This document shows, piece by piece, positions 1 to 6,681 of a stretch of 11,211 bases of DNA. The position numbers and the translations under genes were made by a program. Below the pieces are notes generated by a model. That model had not been told where the DNA came from, ran no database searches, and was given only the letters and a program-made list of their open reading frames with translations. Numbering within the stretch: position 1 is the stretch's first letter; each line of letters opens with the position of its first letter. The stretch comes from an uncultured Oscillospiraceae bacterium (lineage in GTDB: Bacteria; Bacillota; Clostridia; Oscillospirales; JAAYXM01), in NCBI GenBank assembly GCA_934646115.1, contig CAKUEM010000051.1, positions 1 through 11,211 on the forward strand, written 5' to 3'.

Positions 1-17
1 GCAAGCGCCGCGGGGGT

Positions 18-809
18 TTATTCTGCCATCGGGATAAATAACGTTCCGGTATAATTTCCCGCCGCGATGTGATACAGCGCCTCTGGGTCGTCGCCATTTG
101 CGATGATCATCGGGATGCCGGCGCGCAGCGTGATCTCCGCCGCCTGCAGCTTTGTGATCATGCCGCCTGTGCCCAAGCTCGTTCCCGCGCCGCCCGCACA
201 TTCGCGCAGCGAATCGGTGATCTCATGCACGACCGAGATGATCTTCGCCTCCGGATTTTTATGCGGATCGCTGTCGTACAGCCCGTCAATATCGCTTAAA
301 ATCACCAGAAGGTCCGCGCGGCTGATAACCGCAACCTCTGCCGAAAGCGAGTCGTTATCACCGAACAGAATCTCCTCGACCCCGGTCGAGTCGTTCTCGT
401 TCACAACCGGGATCGCCCCGGTTGCAATCAGGGCGTCAAACGTATCAATAATTTTTTCATGCCGCGTGGGCTGATCGATATCGTCACGCGTGATGAGCAT
501 CTGCCCCACGGTCTGCCCATAATCGAGGAAAAACTTATCATAAATATGCATCAGCTCGCACTGACCGACCGCAGCCGCGGCCTGCTTATAGCGCAGCTCA
601 TGCGGGCGCGCCGTCATGCCGAGCTTGGACATGCCCACACCGATCGCGCCTGAGGTAACGAGGATTACGTCAATCCCCGAGTTTTTAATGTCAGAAAGCA
701 CACGTACCAGCATGTCGATATGGCGCAGATTCAAACGCCCGGTCGGATACGTTAATGTGGACGTGCCGACCTTAACGACCAGCCGCCGAAGTGTGGTAGG
801 ATTAAACAA
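18..809 (-). CDS. proB: Glutamate 5-kinase, short form without PUA domain
   Basis: Phosphorylates L-glutamate to gamma-glutamyl phosphate with ATP, the first step of proline synthesis, in the cytoplasm. The amino-acid-kinase fold is clear: VVKVGTST near residues 11-18, TSGAIGVG at 52-59, KQAAAAVGQ at 75-83, the family hallmarks PVVNENDS (134-141) and FGDNDSLSA (149-157), LSDIDGLYDSDP (171-182) and GTGGMITKLQAA (213-224). At 263 residues it ends after the kinase domain. Many ProB proteins are about 365 aa and carry a C-terminal PUA domain; short forms are known in Firmicutes. The longest open frame begins with ATG at 893, but that lies inside the -35 box of the promoter at 865-893. The ATG at 863 would sit almost at the transcript start without a Shine-Dalgarno. 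I therefore choose the TTG at 809, preceded by AAAGGCGG and putting VVKVG at the usual distance from the N terminus. The stop is at 18-20; what follows (often proA) is outside the window. Confidence 0.93.
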   Translation of the reverse strand: MFNPTTLRRLVVKVGTSTLTYPTGRLNLRHIDMLVRVLSDIKNSGIDVILVTSGAIGVGMSKLGMTARPHELRYKQAAAAVGQCELMHIYDKFFLDYGQTVGQMLITRDDIDQPTRHEKIIDTFDALIATGAIPVVNENDSTGVEEILFGDNDSLSAEVAVISRADLLVILSDIDGLYDSDPHKNPEAKIISVVHEITDSLRECAGGAGTSLGTGGMITKLQAAEITLRAGIPMIIANGDDPEALYHIAAGNYTGTLFIPMAE

Positions 810-864
810 AACAATTCGCCGCCTTTGCCCCTTATAAACTTGCAGGCTCGCCCTGCATTTCATT

Positions 865-893
865 ATTTTAACACATGAACTGGCGAAATGCAA
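865..893 (-). promoter_or_regulatory. Predicted sigma-A promoter of proB
   Basis: Read on the minus strand, a -35 box TTGCAT (893-888) is separated by exactly 17 nt from a -10 box TAAAAT (870-865). Transcription would start near 858, giving a leader of about 50 nt before the TTG start at 809. The promoter sits between the end of the alcohol dehydrogenase gene (919) and proB, so proB probably has its own transcript although both genes point the same way. Confidence 0.6.
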
Positions 894-918
894 CGAATTT
901 GCGCAAAACGCGCGCGTT

Positions 919-1983
919 TTATCCGATCAGAATGACCGGCTTGATCAGATCGGCGGGCTTGTCCTTCATGAGAAGCAGCGCCTCCTCCAGATGCGCAAAG
1001 CCGGAAAACCGGTGCGTAATGAGCTTTGCGGTGTCAAGCCGACCGGTCTCCAGAAGCGCGCAAAGCTTTTCCATGCGCCGCCGCCCGCCGGGCATCAGTC
1101 CTCCCGTAATCGTTTTATGTCCCATACCGCAGCCCCATTCCACGCGTGGAATACGCACATAATCGCCGCTGCCCAGATAATTCACATTGCCGATGATCCC
1201 GCCCGGTCGGCATATTTTCACCGCGTCGATAAACGTGTCGTTATCACCGCCGGCAACGATGACCTTATCCACGCCCGCGCCATGCGTCTGCTCCATGATC
1301 TGCTCGAATATGGAGCCATCGCGATAATTCACGATATCGGTCGCGCCGTATTCCTTCGCCACGCGAATGCAGTTTGGGCGCGAGCCGACCGCAAACACGC
1401 GCGCTGCGCCGCGCAGCACCGCCCCCGCGACCGACATCAGCCCAACCGGTCCGACCCCGATCACACAAACGCTGTCGCCATACTGAATATCCGCAAGCTC
1501 CGCGCCGTGGAACCCGGTGGGCACCATGTCGCTCAGCATGACCGCAGACGCGGGGTCCACGCCGTCCGGCAGGCGCGCCAGGTTCGCGTCCGCCTCGTTG
1601 ACATGGAAATATTCGGCAAATACGCCGTCTTTAAAATTCGAGAATTTCCATCCGGCGAGCATGCCGCCCGAATGCATGGAAAACCCGCCCTGCGCCTCGA
1701 TCGCGCCCCAATCGGGCGTGATCGCCGGTACGATCACGCGGTCGCCCGGGCGAATATCGCGCACCAGCTCGCCCACGGTTTCGACCACGCCAACCGCCTC
1801 ATGTCCCAAGATCATATCCGTGCGCTCGCCGATCGCGCCCTCCCACACGGTGTGAATATCCGAGGTACAGGGCGAAACCACAATCGGGCGCACAATGGCA
1901 TCCAGCGGTCCGCAGGCAGGAACGTCTTTCTCGATCCACCCGGTTTTCCCGATCGCGCGCATGGCAAAGCCTTTCATCTTCAT
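919..1983 (-). CDS. adh: NADP-dependent secondary alcohol dehydrogenase, zinc type (TBADH/CBADH family)
   Basis: Interconverts secondary alcohols and ketones or aldehydes in the cytoplasm. The sequence closely resembles the Thermoanaerobacter brockii and Clostridium beijerinckii enzymes from end to end (MKGFAM, GWIEKD, PCTSDIHTV, LGHEAVG, MLAGWKFSN, LMKDKPADLIKPV). Counting from the ATG at 1983, the catalytic zinc ligands Cys39, His61, Glu62 and Asp152 are all present, two residues later than the 37/59/60/150 numbering of T. brockii. The Rossmann motif GVGPVG is at 176-181. The NADP-selecting residues Gly200-Ser201-Arg202 and Tyr220 are kept, so NADP(H) is the expected cofactor. The structural-zinc cysteine cluster of horse-liver-type enzymes is absent, as is normal in this subfamily. 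The ATG at 1983 has AGGA nine bases upstream; the ATG two codons later would match the 352-aa family length but is too far from the site. The physiological substrate cannot be told. I saw no convincing promoter between 1984 and 2120. Confidence 0.95.
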   Translation of the reverse strand: MKMKGFAMRAIGKTGWIEKDVPACGPLDAIVRPIVVSPCTSDIHTVWEGAIGERTDMILGHEAVGVVETVGELVRDIRPGDRVIVPAITPDWGAIEAQGGFSMHSGGMLAGWKFSNFKDGVFAEYFHVNEADANLARLPDGVDPASAVMLSDMVPTGFHGAELADIQYGDSVCVIGVGPVGLMSVAGAVLRGAARVFAVGSRPNCIRVAKEYGATDIVNYRDGSIFEQIMEQTHGAGVDKVIVAGGDNDTFIDAVKICRPGGIIGNVNYLGSGDYVRIPRVEWGCGMGHKTITGGLMPGGRRRMEKLCALLETGRLDTAKLITHRFSGFAHLEEALLLMKDKPADLIKPVILIG

Positions 1984-2122
1984 TTTTTCTCATCCTTTCA
2001 TTTATGAAATTTCGGGTTTCTTTTAGCATGGCACATTTGCGCGCTTTTTAACCGCGCATAAAACCGCGCCGCGCGCCGCAAGCTGAAATTATGAACAATA
2101 TTTTAAAAAAATGCCTGCGCTC

Positions 2123-2151
2123 TTTACATTTGCACCGCGCGGGAATATAAT
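2123..2151 (+). promoter_or_regulatory. Predicted sigma-A promoter of the marR-ABC exporter operon
   Basis: The -35 box TTTACA (2123-2128) and a perfect -10 box TATAAT (2146-2151) are separated by 17 nt. Transcription would start near 2158, a few bases before the palindrome at 2163-2177 and about 46 nt before the marR start codon. It stands in an otherwise GC-rich intergenic region. Confidence 0.75.
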
Positions 2152-2162
2152 AAACCCAATTT

Positions 2163-2177
2163 GTTAGGTTGCCTAAC
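2163..2177. promoter_or_regulatory. Likely MarR operator palindrome
   Basis: GTTAGG (2163-2168), TTG, CCTAAC (2172-2177) is a perfect inverted repeat with 6-bp arms. It lies at about +6 to +20 relative to the predicted transcription start, just ahead of the MarR gene. A dimeric winged-helix protein bound here would block promoter clearance, so autorepression of the whole operon is the natural reading. It also lies between the divergent adh and marR genes, but is about 180 bp from the adh start, so control of adh is less likely. The assignment is inferred from position and symmetry. Confidence 0.65.
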
Positions 2178-2203
2178 TATTTAAACAATGCAAGGTGATG
2201 GAT

Positions 2204-2662
2204 ATGAACGAACAGGATACGCAGGCGCGGGCATTGATGCGCGCATTTTTCCCGGTGCGGCGCATGATGATCGAGCAGCTGCAAAAGCGGAAACTGGATG
2301 TTTGCGCGGGCGTTGCGCTCAACCGGATCGCGGAGGCGGGCGGCAGCATGCGCGTTTGCGAGCTGGCGGGGTCGCTCTCCGTTGCGCCGCCGACCGTGAC
2401 GCAGCTGATCGCGCGGCTGGAGCGCGAGGGGCTTCTCGAGCGGCGGCAGGATGAGGCGGACGGGCGCGCACGGCGCGTGTGCCTGACCGAGCTGGGCCGC
2501 ACGCACACAGCGGATATGAACGCGCGCGCGGTCGCGCTGTTTTCCGGGCTGTGCCGCGCGCTGGGCGCGGAGCAAAGCGCCCAGCTGACCGACCTGCTCC
2601 TGCAGGTGCAGAATTATTTTGAAACACATCAAAAGGAGGAGCAGACATGCGAACGCTCTTAA
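2204..2662 (+). CDS. MarR-family winged-helix transcriptional regulator
   Basis: A 152-residue DNA-binding regulator, first gene of an exporter operon. The winged helix-turn-helix runs from about residue 46 to 95: SMRVCELAGSLSV, the recognition helix PPTVTQLIARLEREGLLER (63-81), then the wing RQDEADGRARRVCLTELG with the usual D-x-R pattern. Helical ends (about 5-30 and 100-145) would form the dimer interface. Upstream in-frame GTG (2195) and ATG (2198) codons exist, but AAGG at 2192-2195 is correctly spaced, eight bases, only for the ATG at 2204. The last 16 nt overlap the next gene, and that gene's AAAGGAGGA site lies within this coding region, so translation is probably coupled. MarR proteins placed before ABC exporter pairs usually repress the operon until a ligand binds. 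The ligand is unknown. Confidence 0.9.
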   Translation: MNEQDTQARALMRAFFPVRRMMIEQLQKRKLDVCAGVALNRIAEAGGSMRVCELAGSLSVAPPTVTQLIARLEREGLLERRQDEADGRARRVCLTELGRTHTADMNARAVALFSGLCRALGAEQSAQLTDLLLQVQNYFETHQKEEQTCERS

Positions 2663-4368
2663 AAAAGCTTGCGCCCTATAAGTGGGGGCTTTGCGGCGTG
2701 CTGCTGCTTGTGTTTTTGCAATCGCTCGCGGATCTGCAGCTTCCCAATTTTATGGCGAATATTGTCGATCGCGGGCTGACGACCGGGGATCAGGCGTATA
2801 TTCTGCAAAACGGGCTTTGGATGCTGCTCGTCGCGCTGCTTGGCGCGGCATGCACGATCGCGGCGAGCTTCCTCTCCTCGCGCATTGCCATGCGCTTTGG
2901 CAACCGCCTGCGCGAGGAAATGTTCCGCAAGGCGACCGCGCTGAGCATGCGCGAGTTTGACCGGGCGGGCACCGCGACCCTGATCACGCGGACGACCAAT
3001 GATGTCACGCAGATCCAGCAGGTGATCATCATGATGCTGCGCATGGTTGCGCAGGCGCCGATGATGTGTATCGGCGGGCTGATCATGGCGCTCTCGAAGG
3101 ACGTTTGGCTCACGCTCGTTCTCCTGGTCGCTATGCCCGTCGTCACATTTGTAATCTTTTTCATCACAAGACGCGCGATCCCGCTGTTCCGCTCGATGCA
3201 GAAGAAGATCGACCGGCTGAATCTCGTTCTGCGCGAGAGCCTGACCGGCGTGCGCGTGATCCGCGCGTTCAACCGCACGGAGCACGACCGTGCACGCTTT
3301 GACGACGCCAACCGCGACATTACGGAAACCGCAATCCGCGTGAATAAAATCATGGCGTTTCTCATGCCGTCCATGATGCTCGTTTTGAATTTCACGGCGC
3401 TTGCCGTGATGTATTTCGGCGCGGTCCGCGTGACGGCGGGCGCGATGCAGCTGGGCGATTTGATGGCGGTTTCGCAATATGTGATGCAGATCATGTTTGC
3501 GCTGATCATGCTGTCGATGATGTTCGTCATGCTGCCGCGCGCGGAGGCGTCGGCCGACCGCATCAGCGAAACGCTTGCACTGCAAAACAGCGTGGTCGAC
3601 CCGGTCACGCCGCAGATCGCTGAGCGCCGCGGCGAGGTGGAGTTTCGCGGCGTAAGCTATCGCTATTCCGGCGCACAGCATCCGGCGCTGTGCGATGTGT
3701 CGTTTACCGCGCGCCCGGGCGAGACCGTCGCCATCATTGGAAGCACCGGCGCGGGCAAATCCACGCTGCTTAACCTGATCCCCCGCTTTTTCGACGCGAC
3801 CGAGGGGACCGTTCTGGTAGACGGCGTGGATGTGCGCGAGCAGGAGCATGGCGCGCTGCGCGCAAAGCTTGGGCTGACGCCGCAAAAGGCGCTTCTGTTT
3901 GCGGGAACTGTGCGCGAAAACCTGCGTATGGCGCGCGAGGACGCGACCGATGAAAAGCTGTGGCATGCGCTCGCCATTGCGCAGGCGGATTTTGTGCGCA
4001 CACTGCCCGGCGGGCTGGACTTTGAGGTCGCGCAGGGCGGCGGCAACCTCTCCGGCGGGCAGAAGCAGCGCCTCACGATCGCGCGTTCGCTCGTGCGCCG
4101 CCCGGAAATTTATCTGTTTGACGATAATTTCTCCGCGCTCGATTATCGAACCGATGCGGCATTGCGCGCCGCACTGCGGCGCGAGGTGGCAGACGCGACC
4201 GTTCTGATCGTTGCACAGCGCGTCAGCACCGTGCGCTATGCCGACCGGATCATCGTGCTTGACGAGGGTCGGGTCGCGGGGATCGGAACGCACGACATGC
4301 TGCGGCGCGACTGCGAGGTATATCGCGAGATCCTGCGCTCGCAATGGACAGAGGAGGAGCTGGCATGA
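2647..4368 (+). CDS. ABC exporter half-transporter, subunit with degenerate ATPase site
   Basis: A 573-residue type IV ABC exporter half-transporter: six membrane helices (roughly residues 14-31, 56-78, 130-148, 153-173, 234-258, 270-292), then an ATPase domain. Visible motifs are the A-loop Tyr near 340, Walker A GSTGAGKST (365-373, Lys371), the Q-loop in TPQKALLF, a canonical signature LSGGQ (468-472), Walker B ending in Asp492, and the D-loop SALD. Two key residues deviate: the catalytic Glu after Walker B is Asp493, and the switch His is Gln524 (VAQR). Both are hallmarks of the non-hydrolysing partner in heterodimeric exporters such as TM287/288 and BmrCD. It overlaps marR by 16 nt and its partner by 4 nt (ATGA at 4365-4368), which fits an obligate heterodimer made in equal amounts. 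The start at 2647 is fixed by AAAGGAGGA six bases upstream. The substrate could be drugs, lipids or peptides; the sequence does not say. Confidence 0.95.
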   Translation: MRTLLKKLAPYKWGLCGVLLLVFLQSLADLQLPNFMANIVDRGLTTGDQAYILQNGLWMLLVALLGAACTIAASFLSSRIAMRFGNRLREEMFRKATALSMREFDRAGTATLITRTTNDVTQIQQVIIMMLRMVAQAPMMCIGGLIMALSKDVWLTLVLLVAMPVVTFVIFFITRRAIPLFRSMQKKIDRLNLVLRESLTGVRVIRAFNRTEHDRARFDDANRDITETAIRVNKIMAFLMPSMMLVLNFTALAVMYFGAVRVTAGAMQLGDLMAVSQYVMQIMFALIMLSMMFVMLPRAEASADRISETLALQNSVVDPVTPQIAERRGEVEFRGVSYRYSGAQHPALCDVSFTARPGETVAIIGSTGAGKSTLLNLIPRFFDATEGTVLVDGVDVREQEHGALRAKLGLTPQKALLFAGTVRENLRMAREDATDEKLWHALAIAQADFVRTLPGGLDFEVAQGGGNLSGGQKQRLTIARSLVRRPEIYLFDDNFSALDYRTDAALRAALRREVADATVLIVAQRVSTVRYADRIIVLDEGRVAGIGTHDMLRRDCEVYREILRSQWTEEELA

Positions 4369-6173
4369 GTCGAATGCATCGTGGGCCGGGCGGTCCGGGC
4401 ATGATGATGCCCGGCGGGAAAGCAAAGAATTTTAAAGGGTCATTCCGCCGCCTACTTCAATATTTAAAGCCGTTTTACGGAACATTTTTGGTTGTTTTAC
4501 TGCTTGCGATCGCCTCGTGCACATTCAACGTGCTTTCCCCCAAAATTTTAGGGAAAATCACGACCGAGCTTTCGCATCTTTTCACGGGCGGTACGGTCGA
4601 TATGGGCTATATCGGGCAGATCATCGTCCTTCTGATCGGGCTGTATTTTCTCTGCTCGCTGTTTCAATACGGGCAGCAGCGGCTGATGGCATCGGTCGCG
4701 CAGAAAACGGTTTACGTCATGCGACGGCATGTATCCGAAAAGCTGTCGCGCCTGCCGCTTTCATATTTTGACGGCAGAACGCACGGCGAGATTTTAAGCC
4801 GCGTGACCAACGACCTCGACACGGTGAGCAACACGCTGCAGCAGAGCATCACGCAGATGATCACCTCGGTCGCCACGCTGCTCGGCGTGGTGACGATGAT
4901 GCTGACGATCAGCCCGCTGCTCACGCTGGTGATCGTGATCACCGTTCCGCTTTACCTGCTCGTGACCGGCGTGGTCGTGCGGCGGTCGCAGCGCCATTTC
5001 CGCGGTCAGCAGGCGGCGCTTGGCGATTTAAACGGGCATGTGGAGGAGATGTACACCGCGCATAAGGAGATCAAGGCGTTTGGGCGCGAGCAGCGCTCAA
5101 TCGAGCAGTTTTGCGCGATCAACGAGCGCTATTATAATGAAGGCTGGCGCGCGCAATTCGTATCTGGCATCATCATGCCGCTGATGAATTTCATCAGCAA
5201 TCTCGGCTATGTATTCGTCTGCGTGATGGGCGTGATCTTAGTTGCCGCGGGGACGGTCGCGCTCGGCGATGTGCAGGCATTTATGCAATATTGCCGCCAA
5301 TTCACACAGCCGATCGTACAGACCGCAAATATTGCCAACATTTTGCAATCTACTATCGCCTCGGCAGAGCGCGTGTTTGAAATTTTAGACGAGCCGGAGG
5401 AGCTGCCGGACGCGCCGGACGCACTTGCGCCCGCGCATGTAACCGGCGCGGTTGCGTTTTCGCATGTGAAATTCGGCTATCAGCCGGATAAAACGATCAT
5501 TCATGACCTGAGCTTTCGCGCCGCGCCCGGCGATATGATCGCGATCGTCGGCCCGACCGGCGCGGGAAAAACCACGCTGGTCAATCTGCTGATGCGTTTC
5601 TATGAGCTGGATAGCGGCGCAATTACAATCGACGGGACGGACACGCGCAGCATCCGTCGCGATGCGCTGCGCGGCATGTTCGGCATGGTTCTGCAGGACA
5701 CCTGGCTTTATAACGGAACAATTCGCGAAAACATCGCCTACGGTCGCGAACACGCAACCGAGGAGGAGATCGTTGCCGCCGCAAAGGCCGCGCACGCGGA
5801 TCATTTTATCCGCACTCTGCCGGACGGTTATGACACGGTTCTCAACGAAGAAGCAACCAACATTTCGCAAGGTCAAAAGCAGCTGCTCACGATCGCGCGC
5901 GCCATTCTTGCCGACCCGGAAATTTTAATTCTGGACGAGGCGACCTCAAGCGTGGATACGCGCACGGAATGCCTGATCCAGAGCGCGATGAACACGCTCA
6001 TGAAGGGGCGCACGAGCTTTCTGATCGCGCATCGGCTCTCCACCATTCGTGACGCCACGACGATTCTTGTCATGCGTGACGGCGACGTGATCGAGACCGG
6101 CGACCACAAGTCGCTGATGGCGAAGGGCGGCTTTTACGCCGAGCTGTATAACAGCCAATTTGCCAGCGCTTGA
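4365..6173 (+). CDS. ABC exporter half-transporter, catalytic partner subunit
   Basis: A 602-residue partner of the preceding subunit. A Met/Gly/Pro-rich cytoplasmic tail (residues 1-25, with GPGGPGMMMPGG) precedes six membrane helices and an ATPase domain. Walker A is GPTGAGKTT (396-404, Lys402), the Q-loop is in VLQDTWLYNGTIREN, Walker B ends LILDE with catalytic Glu525, and the switch His is His556 (IAHR). The signature is ISQGQ (500-504) instead of LSGGQ. In the dimer this altered signature faces the degenerate Walker B of the partner, while this subunit's intact Glu and His face the partner's LSGGQ, leaving one consensus and one degenerate site. An in-frame ATG at 4344 would add seven residues, but AGGAGG at 4353-4358 is spaced for the ATG at 4365, which overlaps the previous stop as ATGA. 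No hairpin terminator follows closely; the nearest candidate is at 6577. Confidence 0.95.
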   Translation: MSRMHRGPGGPGMMMPGGKAKNFKGSFRRLLQYLKPFYGTFLVVLLLAIASCTFNVLSPKILGKITTELSHLFTGGTVDMGYIGQIIVLLIGLYFLCSLFQYGQQRLMASVAQKTVYVMRRHVSEKLSRLPLSYFDGRTHGEILSRVTNDLDTVSNTLQQSITQMITSVATLLGVVTMMLTISPLLTLVIVITVPLYLLVTGVVVRRSQRHFRGQQAALGDLNGHVEEMYTAHKEIKAFGREQRSIEQFCAINERYYNEGWRAQFVSGIIMPLMNFISNLGYVFVCVMGVILVAAGTVALGDVQAFMQYCRQFTQPIVQTANIANILQSTIASAERVFEILDEPEELPDAPDALAPAHVTGAVAFSHVKFGYQPDKTIIHDLSFRAAPGDMIAIVGPTGAGKTTLVNLLMRFYELDSGAITIDGTDTRSIRRDALRGMFGMVLQDTWLYNGTIRENIAYGREHATEEEIVAAAKAAHADHFIRTLPDGYDTVLNEEATNISQGQKQLLTIARAILADPEILILDEATSSVDTRTECLIQSAMNTLMKGRTSFLIAHRLSTIRDATTILVMRDGDVIETGDHKSLMAKGGFYAELYNSQFASA

Positions 6174-6247
6174 CGCCGCGAGCATTTCTGCAAATAATAA
6201 AAATTGAACTGCCCCAGATTATGCAGACAACGCGAAAGGAGCTCCCT

Positions 6248-6328
6248 ATGGCAGGAGTATTTGTAATACAATGTTCCCGAAAGATTCACGGTACGCAAAT
6301 GAGTACGAGCACGAAAATTGCAACATAA
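6248..6328 (+). CDS. Possible 26-residue small protein
   Basis: An ATG at 6248 opens 26 codons ending with TAA at 6326. AAAGGAG (6235-6241) lies six bases upstream, as good a ribosome-binding site as those of the ABC genes. The peptide starts MAGVFVIQCSRK and ends MSTSTKIAT, with no recognised domain and no clear membrane helix. It begins 75 nt after the second ABC gene on the same strand, so it could be read from the same transcript or be a leader peptide for the hairpin region beyond. A second frame across the same bases (ATG at 6271) is also open to 6393. I do not recognise the peptide, and it may be chance. Confidence 0.3.
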   Translation: MAGVFVIQCSRKIHGTQMSTSTKIAT

Positions 6329-6385
6329 TCTCTTTTAATTATTGTAACATAAATCATAACCACCAGCAAACTGATGGTTTGACCT

Positions 6386-6428
6386 GCCCCTAAAAGGGGC
6401 TATTACCGGCATAGCCCCTATAAGGGGC
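6386..6428. repeat. Nested inverted repeat with two mutually exclusive foldings
   Basis: The first two hairpins are arms of a larger inverted repeat. AGGGGCTAT (6395-6403) and ATAGCCCCT (6411-6419) pair perfectly over 9 bp around the loop TACCGGC, which would break both 6-bp hairpins. Overall the 18-nt arms match at 16 positions. Either two small stem-loops or one central stem can form in RNA; in DNA it could extrude as a cruciform. No T-run follows, so it is not a standard terminator. Confidence 0.65.
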
Positions 6429-6576
6429 ACCGAATTATATTATCGCATCACACGCACTGCCACCCGTAAACGGGTACAGGCAAAGCCTCTTCCTTCAACA
6501 TCTTTTTCTCATTCAAATGTTTCCTCTCAACTATTTGCTTTCCTTCGGAAAGCCTCATGCTAAAGCTATTTTTCTT

Positions 6577-6602
6577 CCCCCGGTAAAACCGGGGGTTTCT
6601 TT
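6577..6602 (+). terminator. Possible intrinsic terminator
   Basis: A GC-rich 8-bp stem CCCCCGGT/ACCGGGGG with an AAA loop is followed by TTTCTTT (6596-6602). It is the first hairpin downstream of the ABC genes with a T-rich tail and could end the marR-exporter transcript about 400 nt past the last stop. The tail is interrupted by a C, and the hairpin belongs to a cluster whose other members have no T-run, so it may not act as a terminator. Confidence 0.4.
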
Positions 6603-6681
6603 CCACGCCTGAAGGCGCCAATTAAAGACGCAAAGCGTCTTTGCGGCACATCACGCGCCGGGCTTTCTTGCAAAGCAAGAA

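Noticed and set aside
810..893. T-box or other amino-acid riboswitch ahead of proB
   Set aside because: The predicted transcript leader is only about 50 nt, too short for a T-box, and no specifier or antiterminator sequence is visible.
991..2007. A 338-codon plus-strand frame across the alcohol dehydrogenase gene
   Set aside because: Low-complexity Arg/His/Ala-rich shadow of a clearly identified dehydrogenase on the other strand.
2050..2069. Direct repeat AACCGCGC (2050-2057 and 2062-2069) as an activator site for adh
   Set aside because: In a very GC-rich intergenic stretch such short repeats are expected, and no promoter with good boxes was found next to it.
2659..4425. A very long open frame (588 codons) on the minus strand opposite the first ABC gene
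   Set aside because: It is a mirror of GC-rich codons in the ABC gene; its translation is rich in His, Arg and Gln with no domain, and it has no ribosome-binding site. The plus-strand frame has all ABC motifs.
6341..6369. Minus-strand promoter-like boxes (TTGCTG, 17 nt, TACAAT with a TG extension)
   Set aside because: The -35 matches only three of six consensus bases and the only downstream target would be antisense to the second ABC gene. Kept as a note only.
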